Part shown: positions 26,221 through 40,600 of the stretch, piece by piece | Position numbering within the stretch: position 1 is the first letter of the stretch | How the letters are laid out: every line of letters starts with the position of its first letter | Assembly (NCBI GenBank): GCA_034687125.1 | Contig: JAQGBZ010000369.1 | Location: 1-60,627 of the forward strand | Direction of reading: 5' to 3' | Length of the DNA stretch: 60,627 nt | Origin: Neelides folsomi | Taxonomy: Eukaryota; Arthropoda; Collembola; Neelipleona; Neelidae | Made by a program: the position numbers and the translations under genes | The notes under the pieces: model-generated | What the model saw: the letters and a program-made list of their open reading frames with translations, nothing else | Databases searched by the model: none | What the model was told of the DNA's origin: nothing

Positions 26221-28864
26221 CTTGGGGAGATGTGAAGTTGTGGAGAGGAGTTGTTTGGTGAATGAGCGACTAATTGTAATTGACAGGAACAAATTGGACT
26301 TGCGGGCCAAGTCGTAAACTTCCCGGCTTCTTCAACTCCCACAAAACGAGATGAAATCGATGTGGAATCTCCATCCATTTACATGTGAAGCTCAAAGTGA
26401 AATGAAGTGAAGAAACAATTAAAACATATAGATTTCACATCTAATCACACACTTGGCTTAAATTCAACAAGTGACAAATTTTATCTGATGTAAAAATACA
26501 ATTATTAATTGTAGTAACATTACAATCATAATACTACAATAATATTGTAATACATTAACATTGTAATCAGTAATCAAACACATTTGTAATCCTATGATCA
26601 TTCACTTCATTGAGAATGATTAAATCTGATGAATAAATCAGGAAATGATTTTTTATAATTGATAATTTCCAAATATTCCAATTAGTAAATTAAACGATGG
26701 AATTATAAGATCATTTGTATAACACAACTGTAGATAAATATTAAGATCTCATTATCATAAAATTTCACTTTTTAATGGAGATTTAATTTGGTTCAATTAC
26801 GCATGGTTTAGGTTCATTTACTGATAAACGTTGATTTAGAAGCTGATTATTAAAATGAAATGATGAGGGAATATTTAAATGTAAAATAATTGCGGATTGG
26901 AACTAAATAACTTTCCTATATGATTCTCTGTGTTGTAAACCATATCCGGCAATATGCGTCTGTCCACGTGAACATGCGAACCTGCGAAAACCACCGTTGT
27001 TCGCTTCATTAAGAAATAAATGAAAGGGAAAGAATTTCCTTTTCAAAATTTATTTATTTACAACATTTTGCCAAACAACTGACAACTCCACAATTGTTTT
27101 CTTCTAGTTCAATTTATCATATATATAAATATAATACATACATATCAGACACAATATTACACATACATACTAAACCTACTATACATTATTATAGAAATAA
27201 ATATGGATATGTAAATATGAAATCTTTATTCAAATTCCTCACGTATTAATTTCACAAGACAAATATGATCTTATAAAAATTGTCTATAAAAGGAATCTTT
27301 TATTTGTTAACTTTATTTAAACCAAGATGGTCAAGATGTAAAACATGGAATGAATTTAAGTTAACAAAAGATCAAACTTTAGCTATTGATGTAATTTGAC
27401 TAACTTCGTCGTGTGTGTGCCATTTAAAATAAGGGAAAATGAAATAGATGTTCGAAGTAAAGGATTGATCAATGGGGTTGGGTCATAAGAGGAATTGGAA
27501 TGAGGGAAATGTTACGTGGTTTACGATCCGCTCCACTCCCAAAAAAACCATCAAATCATCCTTAAAAAGAAACAAACGACATTCTTAGACCTTATATAAT
27601 AACTCAATGGACATTTACAGGTATTATAACCAACATATTTATATACATTTACATAATAAATGTGTATAATAAACATGTGTAATATACTGTGGGTATAATA
27701 AACATATGTATTGTATAGTTATAATAAAAATATGTAAAGTTTCATTTGTTTCACAATTTAAAAATGAGACCCTTTGAATGAGTGTGAGAGAATTATTAAA
27801 TAGTTAAATAAATTAAATAGCAAATGTCATATATATGTTCTTTATCAAATATTGTTCTTGTTACGCACAAAGAAGAGCACGAGAGATGTTCTTTAAGATA
27901 GGAAACAACCTGTGGTGAATTTCTGTAGACTTTATATGTCTTGCTTTATGTAGGAAAAGAATTTTTAAAAGTAAAAATGATCAAATTGTAATTTATTTCT
28001 CCTCATTTCCTCCTGTGGGATTGAGGAGGAATTGCGAGTGTCAAGATTACAACCAGACTCACTTGTTCCATTTCCTACATACAAATTCTCATCATAAACC
28101 ATGTATTAAAAATTTAAATAAACTTAACATTAATATTTTTAATACATTAACATTAATACAAAAAATATAAATTCTACATATTAATAGGTCTGTGTTCATA
28201 TTGTATATCGGATCTTCAGGGTGACCAAAATCACATGTTACAGGTCTGTATACAAAAATATGAGATATATACATAGCATTAGCACTGTGTATAATAATAG
28301 TATGATATTTGCAAAAATGTATGTATTGTAATGGCAATGTTTCTTAAAGGGGTTTATTCAGGGTGGTGATTGTAAATAGGGAGAATTGGCGAAACTTCTT
28401 TTAACTCCCACGAGTTTGTGAAGAAGTGAATGAGAATTTCAGTCCACGACGCCACTCGGTCCGTTCAACATCAAAAACGTTCCTTCTTCCCTGTAAACTC
28501 AAAGTCTTTTCTCATCTTGGAGGGCTACAGAGATACTTTGGGGGAGTGTTGGATGAACAAGCCAGAGATAGGGAATTCACATGTAAAGAATTTGGGATTT
28601 TAATCTCGGAGATCTTTGGAGTTTTTAATTGAGATTTCCTTCACAGCTCTCTGGTTCGATTATGATGTGAACTCTCGTGAACTGAAGCTGAAGTGAAACT
28701 CCTTCCCTATTCACTTCTTTATCACTCGCAATTTCTCTCTTTTAATAACACACTTTTAAAAACCAAACATTTGAATCAACAAACCGGAAAATTCAAATAG
28801 TTTTTTATAAATTAAAACAATAATTCCGACTTAAGTGTCTTAAATAACTCTGTGCAGAAAAATT
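26221..28864. other. Gene desert, second part
   Basis: No gene supported. A GC-richer island at 26280-26380 has no convincing coding signal. At 27645-27735 there are about four imperfect copies of a TATAATAAACATATGTA-like unit. The 68-codon frame at 28426-28632 is GC-richer than its surroundings but matches nothing recognised. Confidence 0.45.
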
Positions 28865-28966
28865 AAATTGTGCGAAAAAATTTTCAAATTGATCAAAAAC
28901 ATTTTCAAAGTGCAAGAACATTTTCAAAGTTCAAAAACATTTTTAAATTGTGCAAATATTTGCCAG
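28865..28966. repeat. Tandem repeat, about 20-bp unit (AACATTTTCAAA)
   Basis: Five imperfect units of 19-21 bases, core AAAAACATTTTCAAAGTGC, run head to tail. The period is about two helical turns. It ends about 115 bases before the candidate exon at 29080. Confidence 0.7.
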
Positions 28967-29079
28967 AAACTGTTTCCAATTATAATATATTCAAAAACGG
29001 ATTTTTGTCATTAACTAAGATTCGTCGCGGACTTTAGTTGAAAATGCTCTAAAGATTTAAAAATCTGAATTAAATCGAA

Positions 29080-29305
29080 ATGTGTTCGACTGATAGCGAA
29101 AAGGCCCGGACTTATTTGGGTCATTCGGAGGATTCTCGGGGTCGTCGGGATGTCGGCGGAACGAAGCGGTTGACGGGTCGGAGCGGAAGTCTCGGCCACA
29201 TTTGCCATTTCTTCTCCCCGTTCCAAATCAACGACAAGGCGAGCAATAAGGAAACAAAGGAAAATCATCACACACATCGGAAATCAAGGAAAAAGAATTT
29301 CTCAA
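29080..29305 (+). CDS. Candidate orphan first coding exon
   Basis: ATG opens 75 codons of clearly GC-richer sequence, starting MCSTDSEKARTYLGHSEDSR and rich in Arg, Ser and Lys (RKSRKKNFSS at the end). It finishes at a good donor, CTCAA/GTAAGA, with GT at 29306 and phase 1. In an AT-rich desert this looks like a real exon, possibly a 5' exon of a gene whose other exons lie far away. The next strong plus-strand acceptor downstream that fits in phase is 46124, the start of the secreted-protein gene, but that gene has its own start and signal peptide right there, so the link is doubtful. No family is recognised. Confidence 0.35.
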
Positions 29306-30506
29306 GTAAGAATTCCAATTTAACCAATTCCTTATAAAAACTTATAGATTTATAACTTTTAGATTTATACATAAAATACATAAGTAGAAATAAAAGTAAA
29401 ATCAGTAGACAAAAACAATGAAAATAATAACTATAATAAATAACTATAATTAACATCAAAATAACCGTAAGCGTTAAATAGTAAAATCGTATAGCAAGTT
29501 ACTTTAAGCACAATTTATCATTATGTTCATTATATGAATGGAACTGTAAAAGAATGTGTTGCTTGCTAACACAATTTTAAATGCTAAGAGTCAGACGATT
29601 CTTTTGAATCCTATATGAATCATATGGATTCTTAATGTTAATTAAAGTGTAATTAAACTATAATCATAGTTAATTAAAACAAGGGACAGTTATAATAAAG
29701 AGACAGTTTTCTTATTTTAGGTTTTTGCCTTGCTTACATTAAGTTAAATTAAACCGAAGGTTGAACTATAACTTTGATAGGAAATGCATAAGGACCTTTA
29801 AGAATTTCAATTTAACACAGAGATCATATCATACTTTGATTAAAATAATTTTTATTGTCATTTGTTACAATTAACTAAATTTTCCCAACGGCAATAACAA
29901 ATTAAAACTAAATTAAGTTTCCAAACCCCAAGGTTCAAATATTTAAATTCCAACAAGATCATTGTCTTAAAAAATTTATTCTTTTATTTATTAATTCTTC
30001 CTATTATTTTATGCGTAATGAAGTTATTAAGAGAAAATGAATTAAATAATTAATTTTGACTAATGAAGTCATTAATGACAAATAAATTAATAAATTTTAC
30101 TTTAAGCTAATTGAATAATTTAAGGAGGAATTTGTCGAAGGTGATCTAATTAAGGAACTTGATACAATTTGTATAAGAGATACAATTTGAATAAGAAAAG
30201 ACAAAAGACCTTAAGATCAAAACCCTGAAACAATTTTGTCTGGTCTTGTTAAAAGGAATTCCGCATTGTTTCAACTTTTTTTAATTCCAGAGATGAAAAA
30301 AGACGGGAAATTTGTCTCAAATGGAACATTTACATTTAACACAACATTTGATATAAATCATATACAAAAGCTATACAAAGTTCTTTATACAAAGTTTTTT
30401 TATAATTTGTCCAATTATTAGAGAACTCCCAAGAATTTTCTTAATGGGAGGTTTCATATAAACTATAATCTTATAACATTAAAATCATTAAGTGGACATT
30501 GGTATA

Positions 30507-30567
30507 ATACATACATACATACAAACATACCATACCCATACATAATATATATACATACATATATGTA
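30507..30567. repeat. ACAT/ATAT microsatellite
   Basis: Imperfect run of ATACATACATACATACAAAC and related words, ending in ATATATGTATG. Low-complexity; likely to vary in length. Confidence 0.75.
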
Positions 30568-30803
30568 TGATCTATATCATACGTGTAGATGTCTTGAATT
30601 AAAAAAATCGTTATAAATAATTAAAGTGTAACATTGACTTGTTGATCGTTGAGCCCTTCAGATTTTCACATGGACATTTCTCTTAATAATAAATGGGGAG
30701 CTTTTTCGACCCCAAACCCGTTTGTCTCTCTAAATCCCAATTAGCCTTGAATGAACCTCAAATGAGATCAAATGCGGTACAAAAATATTCCTTCATAGTT
30801 CCC

Positions 30804-30915
30804 ATGCAAATTAATGCACAGGTGGGGCTATTCAGGTAATAGTGCACACAAGTAAAAGCACAGGTAAAGGCACATGTAAATTAACAGGTAAATGCACGTA
30901 GGTAAATGCACAGGT
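30804..30915 (+). promoter_or_regulatory. Candidate enhancer: octamer plus CAGGT cluster
   Basis: An ATGCAAATTAAT word (POU octamer fused to a homeodomain TAAT core) at about 30804 is followed within 110 bases by CACAGGTGG, TTCAGGTAA, CACAGGTAA, AACAGGTAA, GTAGGTAA and CACAGGTAG. In insects these match Snail/Zfh E-box and Zelda-type sites, and POU proteins bind the octamer. GCACA also repeats between them. The grouping is denser than expected for AT-rich DNA, but function is inferred only from motifs. Confidence 0.42.
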
Positions 30916-33900
30916 AGGCAAATTGGCTCAAATTAATCCACCAAATGGAATGTCTAATGAGGGTGGAAAAAAATGCAGTAAATTGGGATCATAATAATGC
31001 AATCATTAAAGTTCACCATTTACTTTAATTATACTTTATATGAATATAACTCCACATACTCCCATTAGCCATCAATACATTTACTGTCATAATAGTTAGC
31101 CTAAAACCTGATCTATTAAATATACTTATAAATCAAGCGTATTTATTAATAAATACAATGGTTAAGAAAAAATTCAAAAAGAAGTGCCAAGAATTTATAA
31201 TGTAGGTATTTATAAGTTATGTTAATGCATTGGATTAACGTCAGAAGGAATTTATAATGTTGATAATGTTTTAAGATTTACTGATAAATTGCATTGCATT
31301 TAAATATTCTGATTGCATTTGTAGGATATAAATTTAATTCCGACAGGTGTTTATTGATTCAAATCGTTCACCATTTGACATTTATGAATAATAGACCAAT
31401 TTTAATTTATGGGTTGGGATTTATATCTCACGCGTTGTTCATTAGGAGAATTGTGTTCGAGTCAATGAGTTTGGATTTGTAGGTGATGGTTATTATCAGA
31501 GCGAATTAGACAAAACCACCACAGCCGATCCAATGCATTGGTTCACAAAATTCAAAAATGTAACGCATTGGTTCAGATCGCCCTACATTTAACTTAACTC
31601 CAATCGACTTAAATATACATTAAACATTAAATACACAATTTGGAAAAAAATAACTCGTTTCTTGAAAATGTCCGGTTTATTCAAGGTGATTGGGAATTGA
31701 CGTCTTGATGTCTTTATAACAAAAAATGGATCTATTTTGATTGAGCGAAATTTATTGCTAACTACATAATTATGTTTAATATAGCTAATATAACTATAGA
31801 ATATATTTATGCCTACTTTGTATATTAGCTTATGTATACATATGTATGGTAAATACTAAAATATATACTATTATAAATATATCTAATCTATATTAGGTAT
31901 TATTATTGAGTAGTTGTAAAATGCTCAAGGCGTGGGTTGGGTCAAATTAAATTACATTAATGAGGAATTTAGGAACAAAAAATTGTTTTGTAAAAGTTAA
32001 GCTCCAAATGGAAAAACTTCCGGATCTCTTTTAACGACCAATTAAGCCAATTGATTAAGTTTTATAGACAGTTGATCACACTAAATATTACACCAACTCA
32101 CATTAAATAAAATAAAGTTTTTTCATAATTAAATAAATTTTATTACTCGTAATTAACAATGTATTTCAAAATACTGTTTTAATGAACAGATATTTACATT
32201 TGTAATTAAAAAGTGTAAAACAAAATTTTTCAATAAAAGTTGCTAAAAATCTTTTACCAATAATTGTTAAAATTTTGCTTTAAAACGACAATTAAAAATA
32301 TTAAATATTATTTAATTATTAAATATTGGAATGAAAATATTAAATAGATATGAAAAGTCCAGTTTTGACATTACGCAATGGGTTGAGAAATGTTTGTGTA
32401 TATTTTGGATGATTTGTGTTATTATTTCACCTACGCGCTCCGGTCATCACCGCACCCTTTTAATGTCCAAGTGAGACATGTGGAGGGAAAAGGTCGGCGT
32501 TGAGTTTCAATTCCCATTCACTCACCAATACACTATTTGGCCCAATATTCATTTCAATCTCTTTAATCATTTGGATCTCAGATCTCACACGTAGCTTCAA
32601 TTGCTTCAAGCACCTTAAGAGCAAGGACACATCATTCAAAATTCCTATATGGAACCATTAATTACAATTCACTCAAGTTTTTGAATCAAAGCCAATGATT
32701 TTTAAATGACAAAAGTAAAAATGAATCCTAAGGCTAAAATGCTCAAATTTTATCAATAAATAAATTGAATACAAATTTTAATTTTGTTAATTAATTACTA
32801 ATTTAAAATATAAATTAATTTTAAATGCTATTTAACTATTTAGTGTAAATTCTTTCAAATGAGCATTTATGACTAACGGATAAATACAGTAGTTAAATAG
32901 TAAAATAGCAGTAAAAGAACATTCTCGAATTATTTAAACGTTGAGTGTTATAAAGGGATTTCATATTCACAATTAGGTTTTTCAACTTAAATGCTTACAT
33001 AATCCTTTATATGTTATACATTATTTTACTTCCATAAAAGTCTAAATGTAAGTAGCTTTAAGAGTATTGTGATTATAAAAGGTTTTTAATCATTGTTAAC
33101 GATATTTAACCATTATTATGTTTATTATTCAGCTTAATCTCAAGCATTGTTCACTCACAGTTTGAGAGTCTTTTGACTTCTTTTGTTTTAATGAGTGTCG
33201 GATGGGAATTACAAAGGAAGTTATATGAAGTGAAGGAGCTAACAAGACCAAAAGATCAATGATTTATATAACATGTTCTTTTCATTCTCTATGATCGTAA
33301 CTATGTAATTAAAAACCTATCGACATGAAGAATAAAAGGAGTTTTGTGAAGGAATTGGAAATATGTTGAAGTTCTTCAGTCCCTTAAAAGGAATCGCTTT
33401 ATGGCTCATTTAAATAACTCAAATGTCCCATCCACACATTCACCAATACTCAAAGCATTACATTGTAATTTACATTACATTATACTTAACTTATATAATT
33501 ATACACAATCACCTTTGCTCCTTTCACATTCAAATTAGAACATAAAAATAACAATAAATATAATATTCAAGATTCTAAACAAATCAACTTAACACTCAAA
33601 GTTGACCAATTCTTTTATAAATACAACTATAATAACAATAATTATAAAGGGTGTGAATAAAGGTGTGAAAATCTTGAGATTAATGACACAATGTGAAATT
33701 CTCAAATGCACACGTATTAATATATTTATATTTAAAGAGAATTTTTACAATGGCATAGTTAAATTCATAATTTATGATTTATTTGTTAAATAAGTCGGAA
33801 ATAGAAAATATTGAAAAATGAAGAAAATGAGCAATTTGGATTTTGAAGGGAAATTGAAGAAGATTTATGAAAAATTTTCCTAATAAGAGAAGTAAGATGA

Positions 33901-36900
33901 GTTTTAAGTATTAAATAATTGTAATTATTGTTCTCATCTAAGAATTCTGACAGAGTTGATTGTTGTGATTTCGCATGAGGAGCTAAGGAAGTTAAATAAG
34001 GTGTGTGGTGAGATTTAACGAGGAAATAAATGCAGTCACTTTTTTGACAATGGGAACATTTGAGTTCTACCGTTTTTTGTTCAGCCCAAATCAAAGATAA
34101 TTACAAACTTCAAAACAACCCCAAATTACAACACACATTTTTCCCATCTTCTTTTCCCATCTCCTTTTCCTCATCTTCAATTACATTTAAATTATAACCA
34201 AGTATTTTAACTGTGTTTTAACAAACTTTAAAGTTCTTTAAACTTATAGCCAACTTCATTAAAGTCATTAATACAAGTATATGGCACTTATAAGTATATG
34301 ATACTTGTGCCATTTAATAGACTTGTGGCATAAGAATATTAATATAATTACATTCGGCATACTTTAACGTGTATTAAAAACTTAAAATGATTGTAAGAAT
34401 GATCTACAATGGCAATTACAATTTAACAATACATAAGTTATAACATACATAAAAGTTAGTTAAGATTACAATGATGCAATTAATAATGTTTAAGCAATGG
34501 AAAGTCATTTGGGATATATTTCGTCAAAACTTATTATTTTAATATAATTATTAATTATCATTAAATCATTATTTAATACTTCAATTCTACAACTAACAAC
34601 AACTGTTAATAACAGTCTGTTATGTTATGTACCATATATTACCTCTAATTATTTTGCATTTATGCAAAGGAGAACCATTTAGTTTTATTCATCCCTAATG
34701 GCAGGATTTATCGCGTTGAATAATAAGAACATGTGGTGATTATTAGAATGTGAGGGAGTGGAGGATTGGCATTAATTAAAAACAAGTTGATTGAAGTTGA
34801 TTGAACGGAGAAGATTTGTGGGGAGAGATTTGGATCTTGATGTTGTAATGACAAATTGTGACTTTTACGAGTCGTCTCACTTCAAATCTCCCCAAGAAAA
34901 AATATCAACCATTTAGACTTACCACTTTAACAGTTACAAGTTTACCTGAGCTACCTCAGTTCACTTCTAATGCTTTACCTTACCTGTACCATTATCTTTA
35001 GTTGACTTTATTTACCTCGTTTACCTTTATACTTATACCTATGCATATATTGGAGATGATCCTTGTGAATCATAGATAGAGATTGTTAAGGTCTTATATG
35101 TTTTTATTTAAGGTGGTTTTTCTATAAAAGTGCTTATATTTTTTATATAAATTTTTCTACATTTTCCACCGGTGATTTCCCCAATTAAGATCAACTCAAT
35201 TCCTCATTGTTCTTTTAATAAAAAATGTGAGACATAAAAGGGACATTGGCGTCTCACACTACAGCGAAGATGAGCAGAAACATCTTTTATATAAAAATCA
35301 CATTTTCCAAATCCATTTAATTATTTAACTCATTGTATTTTAATTTGTTTAAAGCTATTCGATACAATTCGATAAAAATGAAAAGAGAACTATTTTTAAT
35401 GTTAATTTTTAAATCTTAACTTTATAAATATATTTTAAACGATTTTTAATTAATTAATGGTGTATAATAATTATAATTTTTATGTTTCTTCTGTTTATTA
35501 TTTTGAATTTTTCTTGTTCTAGAACTTGATTTTACTTATTAATAGGAAATTGAACTTTGTAGTTTCGATTGTTTGGAATTAATTGCCAACTAAAGGTTAT
35601 CTCTTAAAGGTGAAGATTCGGAGCTGAAGATTCCATATAAAAATCTATTAAGAATAAATGTGAAGTTTCTTTTCTTTCATTGTTCTCAATTTGTCTTCTT
35701 CTTTTGTTCCCCAACAAAGAAAAGTTTTATGGTCAACAAATAATAAATGGAGATATCATAAGAATCGTAGCATAACCATAAGGGCATTTCCTATTAAACA
35801 AACCCAAGACTTCTTTTAATTCATTACCTATGTTTTATACATATAAGAACAAATGGAGTAAAAAGTGTAGTAAGAATGTAACTACTCTCTGTATAAAAAT
35901 GTATAGTTGCACTTGGGGTTTTGGTTTCATTCCGGAAGGACGTTTCCGTAAGAATTTCCCCTGCTCTTTAACTTCAATCTCCCTCCAATTTGCATACATT
36001 AGGAAGTTAATTAAATTCCTTTCACTTCTTAATGACTTTGAACTCGGAATTGTTATCCAATAACCATCATTTAATTTACACCATTTTACAAATATTGTTC
36101 ATATATTAAATAAATAGATTCATTTATTTAAGATTAAGTAATATTACATTAAAGCACAATTAATTATCTAAAAGCTATTCATAATTTAAAATAATAATTA
36201 TATTAATAATTGTTTGAAAATAAAATAATTAGATTGGTAAATCTTATTTTTTTATAAAAACATTAAAATTTCTTGTTTATTAAAATTAAATTTAATGGGA
36301 GTATTTTATAATAATTTTAATAATAATAAAAAGAGTAATCATATTATGTCAACTTTCCCATATTTTGATGTCATTTTGATTTGATAATGACAACCGACAT
36401 TTTCCACTTTCTTTCTTTCATTGTGAGTCATTGAGGCTCAAATTCAATTTCCCTTCAACTCCATTCAAATTCAAAGTTGAATAATAAAAGCCAAGTAATT
36501 CGTGAAAACCATTTTGATTATTTCATTCACAAAATTAAATTTATTCAAATCCCACAAAAACTCCAATGAATGTAAAAAATGATAAACTTACTTAAAGTTA
36601 GTGTCCTTATAGTGTTGAAGTTTAATGTAAATTGAACTTGCATGGAAAATGAATCAATTTTATAATGATGAAGTCTAAAATAGAAAACATGAAATTTCTT
36701 TAATAAATCCACTTTATTTATTATTAACATCAAAACGAGTTTCTTAAAGATTTAATTTATAAATGTTATGACTCAGCTTTCACATTTGTCTTTCAATTTT
36801 GTTATAAATATTATTATTTATTCAGATATCCTTCCTTTATTAAAATTCTCATAAAATTAAAATTCATTCCTGTCCTTTCTTTAAATCAATATTAATTTTT

Positions 36901-37495
36901 TTAAACATATAATTAAAAACTCTGTTTGTTAAAACTATGTCAAAATTGATTGATGGATGAAATACGAAAAACTGGAATGTGAACTGAAGTTGAATTAGGT
37001 TGAGTTTAATTCTTGTAATTTCATTTTAATTCAAATTTCTAATTTTCCAAAGAATTGTGTCCACGTAGTGAATTACAAAGGGAGTTTAACTTTGTTGAAC
37101 TGACAGTGTGAGAAAAAGCCGAAATGAAGTAAAATGAAACTGTCAATTGAGTCAAAATGAAAAAAGAAAGGGTCAGTGGGAAAAGCCGCAATTTTCGCAC
37201 TTGTTTCATTTTTCCATTAAATCCGTTTCAACCTCACGTTAATGAAAGTCTGAGTGTTTAAATTACTAAAGTCATAATGTACAATTTAATATAAGGACAG
37301 TTAATTAATGAAACTTATTGTTAATGAAACTAGAAACTTACGTTGACTATAATCTGCTCCGAATGTAATCAAGAAGGAAGTTCAAATTTCTCCAATGTGG
37401 AATTTTCCCATGGACCTTTTAAAAGAAGGCCAACAATGGTCTTTTAATGTAAGTTACATTTAGCTAATGTAATAAGATAGGGGAAGAAGATCATT

Positions 37496-37696
37496 ATGAC
37501 TTTTGCCTTCATTCCTTCCATTCTTCTTCTCCTATTTGAAATCCATTCTCAAATCCATTCTGATTCTAATGATGAAAATGGAAAGGATTTTCCTATGTCC
37601 AACACACGAACAGTTCTGATCTCCTCACGAAATACTTTTTTTAATCTTCAATTCCGATCAGACAATAAGACCCCTAATGAAACTCCATTAACATAA
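37496..37696 (+). CDS. Candidate small secreted peptide, 66 aa
   Basis: ATG opens a 66-codon frame whose first 22 residues (MTFAFIPSILLLLFEIHSQI and two more) have the n-, h- and c-regions of a signal peptide. The rest is polar, without Cys, and has no dibasic processing sites. Nothing else in the surrounding 15 kb looks like this. It may be a short secreted peptide or a first exon. It may equally be chance, since AT-rich DNA often encodes hydrophobic starts. Confidence 0.28.
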   Translation: MTFAFIPSILLLLFEIHSQIHSDSNDENGKDFPMSNTRTVLISSRNTFFNLQFRSDNKTPNETPLT

Positions 37697-40600
37697 CATT
37701 CTTTCACTATACATTCTTAGAATTACTTTTATAATCCTAGTCATTATAATACTACTTTCATTATAATACTTTTAATCCTTTCATTATAATAACTTTAATA
37801 CTTGGATTACAATACTTTGATTATAAATTATAATACTTCGATTAGAATACCTTTATTATACTTTTAATGTTAGTTCTTTTATGGTCCATTTGATAATGCC
37901 TTTATTATAACCCCATGATTTACATCAAGCTCCTTTTGACTTTCATTCCATATTTGAATAAACCTATTTGAATAAACGTGGTATTCAAACAACGTGATTT
38001 AAACACAATTTTGATACAAAGAGTTTTAATATCAAAGTGTGATGGTTGAAGTGTATTTGGATTAAAGTTCTCTATCTTGTTAACTTGATATAATAGTTAA
38101 TGGCATAAGGAAAGGGAAATTACACTTTTAAATGTATTCTTTAATACAAACATGATAGTTTTTAATCCTCTCACTTTCTATATAATGTGTTCCTGTATAA
38201 AATCACAGTTTATTATTATAACACTTTTACAACTTCATTCACTCAAAGTACTCAAACTATACAAAGGGAAATGTAAAAAGATTCATAAATTATTAACGTG
38301 CGTTTTTATATAAATTTTAGTATTATGATAAATATCATTATAAACTTAATAATGCTAACCTTATAATGTTTAGATATACATTTATATTATATAAATTTAT
38401 ATCCAAAATGCAATGTTAAGATAAAAATATCTAAAGCCGTGTAGAAAAAAGGTAAAAATTGTTATTTTGGCGAAGTTTTAAAGTTGAAGAAATTTTTTTG
38501 TAGTTTTTGTGTGATTTATCAAGATGGGGATCGGAGAGATTTTCCATCTGTTTTACTCCGCTTACTTCATCACTGTCGAGAAAAACTCCAAAGTTAGATC
38601 TTTATTCAACGTGTAAATATTATATACATAACACTTACATTTTGCATCTTAATAATAGAGAAGTGTTGTTTACCTTTTTTCATCTTTTTCTTAAATCTCT
38701 TCCTAAGGTTCAATTATTAAATTATCTAAATTTTCTTATTTATGAATTATATCAGAATATTTATTACTTTAAACAGAATTTAGATACGTGATATATACTG
38801 CTATTATTAATATATTGATACAATTTTATTAATAAAAAAGTATGTATAAGAATTTTTACATTATATGATTATTTGGTTATATAAGTAAATACATACTATC
38901 TGTACTCTATGTACACATCTGTAAGAAAATAATTTTTGTAGTTTAAAGTTTGCTATATTTTGTATAGATTTTGAAGTATATATGAAAGTGTATGGGTTTG
39001 AAGTGATCGTTTAAAAATTTCTCGTGATTTGTCGATTTAAGTGAATGTTATGCAAATGGATCGTTCTCCTTTCCCTTGAGCTATTAAACATTGTTAAAGG
39101 AATTGTTCCGAATCTCACCGGCTTCAAATCTCACGTTATTAAAAGAGAAACGACCGACGTGATTAGGCGGAAAATGTAAATGGAGTAAGAATGAAACCAA
39201 TGGATTTATTATATGGGTTACTAAAGGTCAAATACTCAAATACAAATGATCTTTATTTCATAACACACTCATTTCAATATTCCGAATTTGTAAATTAGAT
39301 TTACTCAAGTGGGAAATTCAATTTTTGACAGAATCATTATCAATATATAATACACATTGATGTATACAACATATTTTATATACAGTAGTATACAAACTCT
39401 AATGGATACAATTGCATTGTAAGTATGATATAATTTAAATAGTTAATGTTAATGTTGTAGTTTAAAAGTGTTGAAAGAATGTTAACGGTTGCTGTTGTAA
39501 AGAGAGGAAGAAATGAAATCAATTTAATGCTTCGCTTCCTCTCTTTTTTATTACAACCATCATTTATTTTATATTTATCAGATAGGAATCTTAATGTTCA
39601 ATTTCTTCAGCTCCCGATGAAAAAAATAATTGTTGGGATAGCGAAACGAAAACTTCTTCATTTAATTAATTTTTTTAATCTTACTCCTTTTAACCATTCA
39701 TATAATGTACATAATTAACATGTATGTAAATACTTGCACACATGAATACTGTAAATAACATGTAAGTAGACATTAGATATACTGTATAGATTTAAATACT
39801 GTGTATTGTATTTCGAATTCATCAAATGAATCTAACGATAATTCGATAACGCAATAATTAATTTATTTAAAATTACATTAAATGTGACAATTTTACATTG
39901 CACAAAATTAATTTTTGGATTTAATTCCAAAATCCAATTGAAAGTGATTTGGAAATTTTACAATTATTTCATTTAAAATGCAATTTGGTTAAAGTTTCCA
40001 ATCTATGTAATTGTTAACTGTTTTTAAATTAAACCTTTAGAAATTGAAAGTTTACATTACAACTTCTCATTTTCTTCCAAATTTGATAATTCTCAATTTA
40101 TTCATTAAAAACGTATTAAAATGATATTAAAAGACTTAAATTTCCTGATCATCAATTTCCTAAGTAGTTAAAGATGAATTTCCTAAATTCCACATGTTGT
40201 TGGTAAATAATTGAAGGGTTTGAAATCCATTTGGGTCCACACCTGGTTCACGTAGTTTTACAACAACTTTGCATAGCAACTTTGCAAAGGATTTGATGGG
40301 AAATTTTGTTTATAGGGAAGGAGGTTATGAGGGAAAATGTTGACTCATCCACTCTCAATTTCCTCCCTCCAATTCTCAGGAAAAAATCGCAAAAATTCTC
40401 AATGTTTGCAAATTTTTATTTTTTTGCAATTCCTCAAATTTTTATCATTTTCTTCAATTATGATTAAAAAATAAAAGGTAATATTGATAAATACTACATG
40501 TTTAAATGCAATTTAACGAGTAATTCAAACTATAAAAATTGATTTATTAGGATTTATACATTTTCATTTAATTTCTTAAATCTGAATCTACATTAAACAT

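Larger units (their letters stand above)
29306..37495. other. Gene desert, third part
   Basis: No gene supported. It holds an (ACAT)n-type microsatellite at 30507-30567, the ACAGGTA cluster at 30804-30915, and GC-richer islands near 32430-32640, 34720-34900 and 35920-36050. Long open frames such as 33786-34094 (minus, 102 codons) have the base composition of their surroundings and no motif. Confidence 0.45.

Noticed and set aside
32460..32650. Minus-strand open stretch of about 60 codons in a GC-richer island
   Set aside because: No start, splice sites or recognisable motif; it may be a conserved noncoding island instead.
33786..34094. 102-codon minus frame
   Set aside because: Its base composition equals its surroundings, with low-complexity residues and no motif; likely chance in AT-rich DNA.
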